This document shows, in pieces, positions 24,884 to 32,583 of a stretch of 44,466 nucleotides of DNA (positions are counted from its first letter, which is position 1; each line of letters starts with the position of its first letter). The notes under the pieces are model-generated. The model saw only the letters and a list, made by a program, of their open reading frames with translations. It did not search any database and was not told the origin of the DNA. The DNA lies in contig JAJYYR010000007.1 of the NCBI GenBank assembly GCA_021800805.1, positions 1-44,466 on the forward strand, given 5' to 3'. Position numbers and translations under genes: made by a program. The stretch comes from a bacterium (lineage in GTDB: Bacteria > SZUA-79 > Acidulodesulfobacterales > Acidulodesulfobacteraceae).

Positions 24884-25294
24884 ATGGATTTCTATATCTA
24901 TTTAGGGAAAAAAATTAGGGAAAAAAGAAAAGAATTAAAAATTTCCCAGGAAAAACTTGCGGAAATAATTGATGTTGATTATGTTCAAATTTATAGATAC
25001 GAAAAGGGAATACGAAAAATTCCCTTTGATAAGATACTTAAACTTTCTAATTTTTTTAATGTTCCACTTGAATATTTTTACGGTGATTTCGGAGAAGAAA
25101 ATAAATCGTCAGCGAATTATACTAAAAATCCTGAACTTGAAAAAGAAATTATGATGTTGAAGGAAATATATGACTACAATGATGAGAACTTAATATATAT
25201 TGCGAAGAATAATATCGAATTAGCTTACGGATTGCTAAAAAAAGAGAGGATACGAAAAAGAAATGCAGGCTCTCATAAAAAAAAGATGGCTTAG
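24884..25294 (+). CDS. XRE-family transcriptional repressor
   Basis: A 136-residue protein with a classic N-terminal HTH (IREKRKELKISQEKLAEIIDVDYVQIYRYEKGIRKIP, residues 11-47) and a C-terminal part without a recognised sensor or peptidase domain, ending in a basic tail (RIRKRNAGSHKKK). It is divergent from the transfer train across repeat L. The same operator occurs in repeat R upstream of the processing train, so this protein is the best candidate for a repressor of both. A further half-site TGGTTATA lies at 24845-24852, before its own start. Confidence 0.82.
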   Translation: MDFYIYLGKKIREKRKELKISQEKLAEIIDVDYVQIYRYEKGIRKIPFDKILKLSNFFNVPLEYFYGDFGEENKSSANYTKNPELEKEIMMLKEIYDYNDENLIYIAKNNIELAYGLLKKERIRKRNAGSHKKKMA

Positions 25295-25374
25295 GGTAAT
25301 TAAGGAATAATTAACGGCAATATTCTTTTAACATCATTACGGACATCGGGACTAATATCTAACGCTTCCAATTA

Positions 25375-25905
25375 TCATCTTCTAAATTTTCTTTTTATTG
25401 TTCCGGAATGCACTATATTGGGTTTATTTTGGACTGGTTCTTTTTCGGCTATAGTTAGATCATTCTTTATATTATGGTCTTGGTCAATAGTAGGCGATAA
25501 CTCATTAATTTTCTTAATAACAAACGGTCTTACCTGCTCGGCGATAGATATGGCGGTTCTTTCATCTTCTAAAGTTGGAACCTTAAAAGGGAAAGGGTAT
25601 TTTAAGTCCACCCCGTATTCGGTAAGTCTGTCTGGTTCGATATTATAAAGACTATTAAAATCTTCGTCTATTTCTTTGCATTTTTCAATTAATTTTCCAA
25701 TATCATGTATTTTATTTTTATTAGCCCTATCAATTTCAATATTATTAGAAACCAAATATGCTTTTAGATATTTTTCTACCGTCTGTTGCATATGAAAACA
25801 CACTAAGGTTTTAAATTCTTCTTGGTTATTTTCAAAAAGGAGTTTACCGCCCTTAAAATCCTCATCTGCATATTTGAGCCATTCCCTGACAGTTTTTTCA
25901 TTCAT
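25375..25905 (-). CDS. HEPN-domain protein (toxin-like), with basic C-terminal tail
   Basis: A 176-residue protein whose first 130 residues form a HEPN domain (WLKYADEDFKGGKLLF, then CFHMQQTVEKYLKAYL and KIHDIGKLIEKC). It overlaps the nucleotidyltransferase gene by 4 bases, the standard MNT-HEPN pairing. After the domain comes a disordered linker with two EP motifs and the tail HSGTIKRKFRR. A nearly identical tail (HSETIKRKFRM) is encoded, out of frame, after the other HEPN gene at the right end, although the two HEPN domains are of different subfamilies. The tail is therefore a separate module. Confidence 0.8.
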   Translation of the reverse strand: MNEKTVREWLKYADEDFKGGKLLFENNQEEFKTLVCFHMQQTVEKYLKAYLVSNNIEIDRANKNKIHDIGKLIEKCKEIDEDFNSLYNIEPDRLTEYGVDLKYPFPFKVPTLEDERTAISIAEQVRPFVIKKINELSPTIDQDHNIKNDLTIAEKEPVQNKPNIVHSGTIKRKFRR

Positions 25906-26231
25906 ATCGCAACACCGTATTTAAGCGCGTAATAAGTAATGTTGCCAACATTATTATTTTCGCTAAGTTCGCTTGATGAACTAATTATAGTATCATTGTC
26001 TATTTTTAATTCTGCCATTTTTCTTCTTATTTTTAAAAGCAAAGTTCCTTCATCGTTATGGGAAATGTTTTGTTTTAAGATAACAAAAAAATCATAATCG
26101 CTATGTTCTTTATAATCTCCCCTTGCCCTAGAACCGAATAAAATAATCCTGTCGACCTCATATCCGGCCTTTTCAACCTCTGTGATAATAATTTGTTTTG
26201 CTATTTCGATGTTCTTATCTAATATCTTCAT
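25902..26231 (-). CDS. MNT-type nucleotidyltransferase (antitoxin-like)
   Basis: A 109-residue minimal nucleotidyltransferase with the signature GSRARGDYKEHSDYDF (GS, ten residues, DxD). In type VII TA pairs such proteins AMPylate and silence the HEPN partner encoded next to them; here the partner overlaps by 4 bases. A TATAAT at 26239-26244 lies only about 8 bases before the ATG, so the transcript may be nearly leaderless. Confidence 0.85.
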   Translation of the reverse strand: MKILDKNIEIAKQIIITEVEKAGYEVDRIILFGSRARGDYKEHSDYDFFVILKQNISHNDEGTLLLKIRRKMAELKIDNDTIISSSSELSENNNVGNITYYALKYGVAI

Positions 26232-26348
26232 AAAGTAAATTATAGCATATTTTAAATTTCATTTCAGATGCCAAGACAAAATTAAATCTTTGGGAAACCT
26301 GATTTTGTTATTTGCGATATTGTACCCCTTTATTGAATTTTTGTAAAA

Positions 26349-27770
26349 TTATTCGACTTTAAAATGAGCATACCTTGAATACATTAATCCATTAATAATA
26401 TAACTGAAGTTGTATTGTCCCGTACGAAAATTATTCGGTATTTTAACGGGAAGAGACAAACTATATCGCCCTGAAAGATTTAATTTGACATAAGAAATAT
26501 TAATATCGCTTATTCCATTACCACTAATTTTCGATAATATTTCTATTTTTTTAGGGTCGGAAGGGATAATTGCGGTAAATTTTAACCTAAATATCTCTGT
26601 GCCCCTTCTCCGTATATTACCCGCAAATGAATAGAGATGTGAAAATATGGCATATTTAATATTCTTCTCGTTGGTTGCCGCTATTAGCGTTATCGTCGGC
26701 TTAGCGTTTCTAAACGATTCACTGAATTGATTAATTGGAATAGCATGTGGAGAAATATAATTTGCCGATTTTATGTTTTTGTTTTCATAAACCGGCTTAT
26801 TTTTTATTATACGATTTTGACTGATTTTATTGGGAATAATTGCCGTATTGTAAGTTTTTATGGCGCCTGTTTTATGAAAAACAAAATAATGGAAAACTGC
26901 GTATATAAATATAAAAATTACTGTAATCGCCGCAACTTTTTTAAAAGAAAATTTCTTTTTCCTTTTATGATTAACTTGTCTGCCTGTTTCTATCGGTTTA
27001 TATTTGGCTACATGGACATTAGGATTTTCCGCAGTAATTGGAGATATCTGTAGAGATTCTGTATTTGTTTGAATGGTAGGTGTCTGTGGGGAATTTTCCG
27101 TACTTATTGCGGATACCTGAAGAGAGACTGGTTTTTTATAACCTTCAATATGATACTTATATTTTGTTTTTTTTGATTTTTTATTTTTCCTACACTCCTT
27201 GCATTTCCCGTTTACAATCCTACCGCCGCATTTATTGCATAATATTTTTTCCTTTAAAGCAGTTTTAATATCAACCGATTCTTTAATTCTGCTTAAATAA
27301 TTCAAATAAAGCGCATTAATTTCGTTTTTATTCTCTTTCTCCCATGTTGATTCGCTTTTACCTGAATATCCAAAGCCGGTGCTGGTAAAGTTTGCCGAAC
27401 CGGAATACGCTATAAATGTGTCGGAGTATCGCTGATCCTCATATTGAATTATATAATCTTTTGAATGTCCCTGTGATGTCGATACTTTAACTATTAATTT
27501 CCCCGACAAATACCAGTTTCTTATTTTGGATTCTTCCTGTGATAAATTATCGTTTTTGATAATCTTTATTACGTCGGGGAAAGTGTTTTCTCCAATTAAG
27601 ATTATAATTTGATGAAACTTTTCAAATTCATCGGAGAGTTTAATGAGCGGACCTGAAGAAAAATATCCTCCATGATAAAAGAAGTATTTTACATTATGAG
27701 CATTGATAAATTTTTTTAATCTATCATAGAGAGTATTATCATTCTCGTTTGTTATTAAAAAATCTGACAT
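26349..27770 (-). CDS. PLD-like nuclease domain, zinc ribbon, membrane span and extracytoplasmic domain
   Basis: A 473-residue protein with an unusual build. Residues 1-160 look like a phospholipase D-like nuclease domain: GHSKDYII (His102, Lys104) followed by AYSGSANFTSTG (Gly124, Ser125, Asn127), an HxK...GSxN arrangement. A four-Cys ribbon follows at about 177-193 (CNKCGG...CKEC), then a Lys-rich and Thr/Ser-rich linker, a membrane span near 280-300 and about 170 extracytoplasmic residues with beta-rich, Ig-like character (RYSLSLPVKIPNNFRTGQYNF). With no signal peptide, the PLD part should be cytoplasmic. It could be a defence or exclusion factor; I cannot assign a function. A hairpin at 27783-27809 lies in its 5' leader. 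Confidence 0.7.
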   Translation of the reverse strand: MSDFLITNENDNTLYDRLKKFINAHNVKYFFYHGGYFSSGPLIKLSDEFEKFHQIIILIGENTFPDVIKIIKNDNLSQEESKIRNWYLSGKLIVKVSTSQGHSKDYIIQYEDQRYSDTFIAYSGSANFTSTGFGYSGKSESTWEKENKNEINALYLNYLSRIKESVDIKTALKEKILCNKCGGRIVNGKCKECRKNKKSKKTKYKYHIEGYKKPVSLQVSAISTENSPQTPTIQTNTESLQISPITAENPNVHVAKYKPIETGRQVNHKRKKKFSFKKVAAITVIFIFIYAVFHYFVFHKTGAIKTYNTAIIPNKISQNRIIKNKPVYENKNIKSANYISPHAIPINQFSESFRNAKPTITLIAATNEKNIKYAIFSHLYSFAGNIRRRGTEIFRLKFTAIIPSDPKKIEILSKISGNGISDINISYVKLNLSGRYSLSLPVKIPNNFRTGQYNFSYIINGLMYSRYAHFKVE

Positions 27771-27782
27771 TTATCGCCTTTT

Positions 27783-27809
27783 ATTGAAGTAGAAAATTTC
27801 GACTTCAAT
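27783..27809. other. Hairpin between lipoprotein and PLD-like gene
   Basis: ATTGAAGT (27783-27790) pairs with ACTTCAAT (27802-27809), with inner GAAA/TTTC pairing. It lies after the lipoprotein stop on the minus strand. No T-run follows on either strand, so terminator function is uncertain. Confidence 0.35.
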
Positions 27810-27878
27810 TTATCATAGTCGGTTTAATGTTTATGCGGGGTCGGAAAATTTGTCTAAATTGCTATCAAATAAAACTTT

Positions 27879-28565
27879 TTAGTTAGTCTTATATAAATCT
27901 AAGTTTGACGGTGGCGGAGGTGGAGTTCTATATTTATCTTTTTGTGTATTTGGGACATTTTGCCTCAGCATATATTTTTTATAAGATTTTCCGTAAACCA
28001 AGACCGGATTTGCCGAATAATCATTAACTGCATACACCTGAATATTGCCGTTAAGGTTTATCACGGCAAATGCTTCATAACCGTTCCCACAAGAGACATG
28101 TGGTTGCGATGGAAGTGCGGGGGGAGCTGATAATTTCATAGGAAGCGTTTTGCTTGGCAAAGGTAAGGCCTTAATAAAATAATAAAAATAAATTTTACCC
28201 ATCGGAGAGAATCCAATAATCGGAAATCCTGCTTTTATTTTGCCTGATTTGTTTTTAAGTATATTACCTGAGCATTGAAATGGGGGCTGTGCGGTAGAAG
28301 GAATTTTATCGGCATATATTTTATGCGGAGTTGTGTTTACCGATAAATTTAGTCCTTTAGTTGAATAATATCCTGCGCTTATATATGTATTGTTCATTGC
28401 ATTAAACGATGTTTCATCCGTATATATGGCGCTTAAGTCTGTTTCGGCTTCGGAATCTATTTGATTATATATTGATGCTTGGTGTTGGGATAAATGTTCG
28501 GAACAACCGGTCATTAAAATAGCCGGTAATAGCAAGAAAATTAATATTAATAATATCTTCTTCAT
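27879..28565 (-). CDS. Lipoprotein sharing the TrbJ C-terminal tail
   Basis: A 228-residue lipoprotein: basic start, hydrophobic core and lipobox LMTGC, so it is lipidated at Cys20 or 21. Two Cys pairs in the body could form disulfides. The end is TPPPPPSNLDLYKTN, close to PPPVPPSSLNLYGSN at the end of the TrbJ/VirB5-like protein. No VirB7-type lipoprotein is found in the T4SS train, so this may fill a VirB7 or exclusion-like role; this is inference. It has its own promoter (TTGACT 28624-28629, TAAAAT 28601-28606, 17 bp spacing) at the inner edge of repeat R, and a GAGGAGGAATT ribosome site. Confidence 0.72.
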   Translation of the reverse strand: MKKILLILIFLLLPAILMTGCSEHLSQHQASIYNQIDSEAETDLSAIYTDETSFNAMNNTYISAGYYSTKGLNLSVNTTPHKIYADKIPSTAQPPFQCSGNILKNKSGKIKAGFPIIGFSPMGKIYFYYFIKALPLPSKTLPMKLSAPPALPSQPHVSCGNGYEAFAVINLNGNIQVYAVNDYSANPVLVYGKSYKKYMLRQNVPNTQKDKYRTPPPPPSNLDLYKTN

Positions 28566-28626
28566 AATTCCTCCTCGAGTTATTTAAAATGTTTGTTTTA
28601 ATTTTATCTATAAAATTATTATAAGT

Positions 28627-28712
28627 CAATATTTTAAAATGACATTAAACACTATTACCAAAAATATAAATTTTTTACTTGACATTATAGCCAAATGGTT
28701 ATATTTTTATAA
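28627..28712. repeat. 86-bp inverted repeat R with outward promoter
   Basis: Inverted copy of 24753-24838. On the plus strand TTGACA (28679-28684) and TATTTT (28702-28707), 17 bp apart, drive the excisionase/processing train. It has the same operator palindrome in the spacer as repeat L, so both outward promoters should respond to the same regulator. Confidence 0.85.
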
Positions 28713-28752
28713 GTAAGCAGTATAAACACTTAATTTTTTGAAAAAATAATTT

Positions 28753-29040
28753 ATGGAAAAAGAAATTAAATCACCTTTTTTAACAGCCCATCAGGGGGCG
28801 GAATATTTAAACCTCTCCTATACTTATTTCTGCCAGCTGCTCAGGGAGAAAAAAATAAAGCACTATAAAGCCGGCAGCAAGATACTTATCGAAATGAGCG
28901 ACATAGATAAATATTTAGAAAGCATCGCCGTAAATCCCGAACCAAAAGCAAATCCGACGAATTATTATAAAACAAAATACAGAATGCCTGATAAATACAA
29001 TATCGACGATGTTAAAGCTTATTTAAATATTAAAGATTAA
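28753..29040 (+). CDS. Excisionase-like winged-HTH protein
   Basis: A 95-residue DNA-binding protein with the HTH_17/excisionase pattern: LTAHQGAEYLNLSYTYFCQLLREKKIKHYKAGSKILIEMSDIDKYL (residues 9-57), then a polar tail. Such proteins act as recombination directionality factors or as activators. It is the first gene after the repeat R promoter and has no obvious ribosome site. Being driven by the same promoter as the transfer train, it would couple excision to transfer. Confidence 0.78.
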   Translation: MEKEIKSPFLTAHQGAEYLNLSYTYFCQLLREKKIKHYKAGSKILIEMSDIDKYLESIAVNPEPKANPTNYYKTKYRMPDKYNIDDVKAYLNIKD

Positions 29041-29093
29041 AAAAAATAGGGAAAGAAAAAGACAGGAACTTTTATCATCCCAAAATAATAGAA

Positions 29094-29119
29094 CCTTACA
29101 ATGTAAGGGTGATGTAAGG
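29094..29119 (+). promoter_or_regulatory. TGTAAGG palindrome and repeat before the replisome organizer
   Basis: CCTTACA (29094-29100), one base, TGTAAGG (29102-29108) form a perfect palindrome; a third TGTAAGG lies at 29113-29119, exactly 11 bp on. The spacing of one helical turn suggests a protein-binding site, either an operator or a small iteron set. GGAGGAATT before the ATG is the ribosome site. Confidence 0.5.
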
Positions 29120-29139
29120 GGTGTATACCAGGAGGAATT

Positions 29140-30105
29140 ATGAGTAGTATTAAATGGATAAAAATAACGACGGGGATATTTGATGATGAAAAAATACAGT
29201 TAATCGAGTCCATGCCTGATAATTACGCTATACAGGTAGCCTGGTTTAAGCTTTTAGTTTACGCTGGTAAATCTAATTCGAGGGGAATGTTATTGGTGAA
29301 CGACAAGATACCTTATACAGACGATATGCTTGCTAATGTTTTTCGAATGCCGTTAAATACGGTAAAACTTGCGCTTGCAACTTTTAAAAGATTTGGAATG
29401 ATTGAATATATTAATAATAGCAATAATGATGAATGTATTTATCTTTGTAATTGGGAAAAATATCAAAATATAGACGGTATGGAAAAACTAAAACTCCAAT
29501 GGAAAGAGGCATCTCAAAAATATCGGAATAAAAATAAATTAATAAATCATGATTCGTCATATGACGAATCATATGACATCATACAACAGAATAAGAATAA
29601 AGATATAGATAAAGAAAAAGAAATATATAAAGAAAAAGAAAGTTTTGACGCAACGCCGAACATCCCCCCTAACCCCCCTGCGGGGGGGAGTCCCTCTAAC
29701 GAGGGACAGCAGGAATTAGACATCGGAAAAATTAATATAAAACTTGATAAAACCCCATACAACGAAATTTTAAGCCTTTACCACACTTTACTACCAACGC
29801 TGCCAAAAGTCCAAATTCTGTCGGCTAAAAGAAGGAGCCATATTAAGGCCCGCTGGAAAGCAAATCCTGACTTAGCCTTCTGGAAGGATTTTTTTACGAA
29901 AGTGTCTCAAAGCAGCTTTCTAACAGGCAGGGTAGAGTCGAAAGACGGCAGAATCTTTATGTCTGACCTGGAATGGCTTATAAAAGAAGGTAATTTTATC
30001 AAGATTATAGAGGGAAGGTATGACGATAAGGTTAAGGAAAAACCTGAAGCCGTATTAACCGGATATACTAAATTTAATCCTAAAGAATGGGAGGTTCCTC
30101 AATGA
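29140..30105 (+). CDS. Phage-type replisome organizer
   Basis: A 321-residue protein. The first 125 residues match the phage replisome organizer N-terminal domain (SIKWIKITTGIFDDEKIQLIESMP, WFKLLVYAGKSN, MPLNTVKLALATFKRFGMIEY), a winged-helix origin-binding module that recruits the host replication machinery. The C-terminal part (about 215-300) has the Trp-rich RRSHIKARWKANPDLAFWKDFF pattern common in such initiators. Between them lies a low-complexity linker that includes a C/G-rich repeat translated as PPNPPAGGSPSNEG. It suggests that the excised element can start its own replication. Confidence 0.85.
   Translation: MSSIKWIKITTGIFDDEKIQLIESMPDNYAIQVAWFKLLVYAGKSNSRGMLLVNDKIPYTDDMLANVFRMPLNTVKLALATFKRFGMIEYINNSNNDECIYLCNWEKYQNIDGMEKLKLQWKEASQKYRNKNKLINHDSSYDESYDIIQQNKNKDIDKEKEIYKEKESFDATPNIPPNPPAGGSPSNEGQQELDIGKINIKLDKTPYNEILSLYHTLLPTLPKVQILSAKRRSHIKARWKANPDLAFWKDFFTKVSQSSFLTGRVESKDGRIFMSDLEWLIKEGNFIKIIEGRYDDKVKEKPEAVLTGYTKFNPKEWEVPQ
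29673..29706. repeat. Double C/G hairpin inside the replisome organizer gene
   Basis: CCCCCC (29673-29678) pairs with GGGGGG (29682-29687), and TCCCTC (29691-29696) with GAGGGA (29701-29706). The block is in frame within the linker and far more C/G-rich than its surroundings, like a dispersed repeat that inserted without breaking the gene. A related C5/G5 hairpin is at 2953-2968. Confidence 0.5.
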
Positions 30106-30500
30106 AACTTTCAGATAGAATTAGTTATCTAAACGCAAGGCTCGGCAATAGAACAATAATTTACAGAAGCGAAGCGTTTATTTTTTTCAGGAAGCAGTAT
30201 AACACGCATAATTATACATTTTTGGATATTTCCGTCTGCTCAAAATATGATTATTCAGGACAGTTGGTATCTAAAGACTGCTCTATCGTTTTAAGACTTG
30301 CGGTTTCTAATAATCCGTATGTTCCGGACATGGTTAGAAATATTAAATTCGATCTAAGCGATGCCGAAGTTATCTTAAGTTATTTTGAAAGCATTGCTAA
30401 AGACAGGAGATACGATGTTGATTACGACTTAATTTCCGTTAGCGATGCATTTACGGCAAAAGAACTAAATTATTTACCCGCAGGGTCAGAATATGTATGA
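30102..30500 (+). CDS. Hypothetical protein
   Basis: A 132-residue soluble protein of alpha-beta composition. I recognise no family. The ATG at 30102 overlaps the replisome organizer stop by 4 bases and follows GGAGG, so it is coupled to that gene; a GTG five codons earlier is less likely. Its short strands (TFLDISVCSKY, CSIVLRLAVS) suggest a small beta-sheet fold. Possibly a replication accessory. Confidence 0.65.
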   Translation: MKLSDRISYLNARLGNRTIIYRSEAFIFFRKQYNTHNYTFLDISVCSKYDYSGQLVSKDCSIVLRLAVSNNPYVPDMVRNIKFDLSDAEVILSYFESIAKDRRYDVDYDLISVSDAFTAKELNYLPAGSEYV

Positions 30501-30561
30501 GAAGGCAAAAGTTAGTTTAACGGGTTATAATCCGCTTTTATTTATAAAGGAGGTATTTATT

Positions 30562-30873
30562 ATGTCGATAAAAGAAAAAATAAAAGAAAAAATAAAAGAA
30601 AAAATCATATCCTTTATCGAGGAATCCAGTTGTTATGGTCCCGGCACAATAGAATATCTCAACACCGGCGAACTTGCCGATGCGATATTCCAAAACGAGG
30701 CCGAACTGGTGGCGGACGAGAAAAGGATTAAAATATCGTCCAGCTATGTTATCGAAAGAATCGCCGACGAAATGCTCGCTAACGGCGAGATAAAGTCGGT
30801 CAAATCCAGCTACGACGGGTTACATATACTTGTAATTCCGGGTAGCAGTAAGGATATAGATTGCGGTAACTAA
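30562..30873 (+). CDS. Hypothetical protein
   Basis: A 103-residue protein starting with a threefold KEKIKEKIKEKI helix, followed by a winged-helix-like stretch (ELADAIFQNEAELV, SSSYVIERIADEMLANGEI). The ATG at 30562 has AAGGAGGT 7 bases upstream; the frame is open to 30493, but without a ribosome site there. No family recognised; it could bind DNA. Confidence 0.65.
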   Translation: MSIKEKIKEKIKEKIISFIEESSCYGPGTIEYLNTGELADAIFQNEAELVADEKRIKISSSYVIERIADEMLANGEIKSVKSSYDGLHILVIPGSSKDIDCGN

Positions 30874-30917
30874 TTAAATTAAAGTTAATTTTTATTAATT
30901 CATCTCCTGGAGGGGTT

Positions 30918-31077
30918 ATGGAAACACAGGAAATTAAAAAAACAAATGGATGAGCTTATCGAAGCATATAAGGTAACACTTTTACTATCAAAAGCATTTC
31001 CAAACAGCAAAGGCATTAAAACTGCTTTATCTAAAGAAAAATACGCGATTAAAAGTTTAAAACTGAAATTAATTTAA
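30918..31077 (+). pseudogene. Small gene with an apparent A7 frameshift
   Basis: A good ribosome site (GGAGGGG) precedes an ATG at 30918, but that frame stops after 11 codons. Removing one A from the run of seven at 30936-30942 would join METQEIKK to QMDELIEAYKVTLLLSK and continue to a TAA at 31075-31077, about 51 residues. As it stands only the downstream part, from an ATG at 30946 (43 codons), is open, and it lacks a ribosome site. This is either a mutation, an assembly error or slippage; the second HEPN gene has the same kind of break. Confidence 0.5.
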
Positions 31078-31098
31078 AAATTAATTTAGGGGGTAATT

Positions 31099-31959
31099 AT
31101 GGAAAATCAAAACGAAATCGTTTTAAAGATTAACAGGGACGAAATATTCTTTAGCTGCAAGGGATACAGCGAAGAATTCATTAATACTATCAGCGATATT
31201 ATTAACCAACGCAGGCAAGCTATTAAAAACATTAACGATGCGGAAGCGGAACGCGGCGTTCCAGATAAAAATACCTTAATAGGCTCTCAGGCTTCTTTGG
31301 AAGACCTAAAAACAAAAGAAACACACTCTAAACCTAAAGTAAATCTAACTCACGGACAGAAAATAAGCACCGGACATAAAAATATCGAAGACAACAAAGA
31401 AAGCATAGTTAAAGACATAAGGCCGGGGTTTTCCATAACGCAGATAAAAAATAAATACGGCATCAGCAATTCGTCCTTTTACAGGCTGAAAGAAAGGTGT
31501 TTAAGCGGAGAACCTGCCGTAAAACCAGAAAAACAGGTCAAAAAAGTTAAAGAAAAAATTAGTAATTGCAGTATCGAGTATAGAAAACTTATTAGTCAAA
31601 ACAGAGAAAAAATCATCGAGGGTATAAAAGCGGGAATGACTTTCGAGGAGTGCAGGGATAAATGGGGGATATCGTCTAAGACGACCTATTTTACTTATAA
31701 AAAGCTTGGTAAGGAAAATAAAAAGAAAACATCGTCACAGGTAGTCGTGCATCATAAAGAAAATAAAAAAGACACTCAGGCCACTAAGCCAGGACGGACA
31801 GAAACAAAGAGAACGGATTTGGATTTAAAAGATAACTTCGTAGATATCAACAAAGTCCAGCAAATAATGGCAGAAGAAGAAGCGTTAAAAAAATTCAGAC
31901 CGTCGGCAAAACCAACCGTCAGGGATTGGCAAGCGGATATGATAGCGAGAGGACTATAA
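31099..31959 (+). CDS. Protein with two helix-turn-helix repeats
   Basis: A 286-residue basic protein with two resolvase-like HTH units: one about residues 100-128 (SIVKDIRPGFSITQIKNKYG, then SNSSFYRL) and one about 170-200 (KIIEGIKAGMTFEECRDKWG, then SKTTYFTY). The N-terminal 70 residues and the Lys-rich linkers look disordered or coiled. Two HTHs in tandem suit binding to a direct repeat or bent site. It lies in the run of small genes between replication and partition; its target is unknown. Confidence 0.7.
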   Translation: MENQNEIVLKINRDEIFFSCKGYSEEFINTISDIINQRRQAIKNINDAEAERGVPDKNTLIGSQASLEDLKTKETHSKPKVNLTHGQKISTGHKNIEDNKESIVKDIRPGFSITQIKNKYGISNSSFYRLKERCLSGEPAVKPEKQVKKVKEKISNCSIEYRKLISQNREKIIEGIKAGMTFEECRDKWGISSKTTYFTYKKLGKENKKKTSSQVVVHHKENKKDTQATKPGRTETKRTDLDLKDNFVDINKVQQIMAEEEALKKFRPSAKPTVRDWQADMIARGL

Positions 31960-32034
31960 GATTATGAAAAACATACCTAAAAAAATTAAAAGTGATATTG
32001 TCCGTTAACCAGTTAATAAAAAAACAACTAAATA

Positions 32035-32245
32035 AAGGCAAATAAAAATAATGGAGGTAATATTATGACCTACGAAGAATGTAAATCCATGAATTGCGAT
32101 TTTCTTTGCGTTAAAGATTTTAACGCGGATAAGACCGACTACGAATATGACTGCGACTTCGTGCTTAAAGACATTAAAGAAGTTATAAGCTGCCCGTTAA
32201 TTTATTATGAATCGCTGGAGGGAAAAAAATGAAGATAGGCATCTC
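32035..32245 (+). repeat. 211-bp direct repeat, copy 1
   Basis: Identical over 211 bp to 33725-33935. It contains a ribosome site, a 55-codon gene and the first six codons of the P-loop kinase gene. After this copy the kinase reading frame breaks into KRL and a stop (32259-32261), so copy 1 is the recombined, truncated one. Confidence 0.93.
32065..32232 (+). CDS. Hypothetical 55-residue protein, copy 1
   Basis: A small acidic, Cys-rich protein (MTYEECKSMNCDF...) with five Cys and a ribosome site GGAGG 9 bases before the ATG. It is identical to the copy at 33755-33922. No family recognised. Its stop overlaps the ATG of a truncated copy of the kinase gene (10 codons, 32229-32261). Confidence 0.6.
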   Translation: MTYEECKSMNCDFLCVKDFNADKTDYEYDCDFVLKDIKEVISCPLIYYESLEGKK

Positions 32246-32297
32246 GGGAAAGCGGTTATAAGGGCGGTAGGAAAATAACATTAATTAGGAGGCTATC

Positions 32298-32570
32298 ATG
32301 ACAGTAAAAGAACTTAAAGAAGAATTAAATAAATATAGTGATTTATGTGATGTAGCAGCAATTAATACGAATAGCGGCCATTTTTTAAAAATTAATAAGA
32401 TTTTACCCGCTGATAATGAAACATTAACTAATGAAATTTATATTTTAACATATGAAGAAATACGTGCCGATAACATAAAAAATGTCGAATGTTCTAAACC
32501 CTGCAAAAAAGACGATAAGGGAAACAAGAAATTAACAGAGAAGATATTATTTAATTGGATAGAAATTTAA
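32298..32570 (+). CDS. Hypothetical protein
   Basis: A 90-residue soluble protein with the start MTVKELKEELNKYSDLCDVAAI, resembling short phage proteins that begin with an HEL-type helix and DxxV strand (ELKEELNKYPDD.. V). A GGAGG ribosome site lies just upstream. It stands inside the segment bracketed by the 211-bp repeats, with the methyltransferase. Function unknown. Confidence 0.6.
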   Translation: MTVKELKEELNKYSDLCDVAAINTNSGHFLKINKILPADNETLTNEIYILTYEEIRADNIKNVECSKPCKKDDKGNKKLTEKILFNWIEI

Positions 32571-32583
32571 CCGAGGAACTAAT

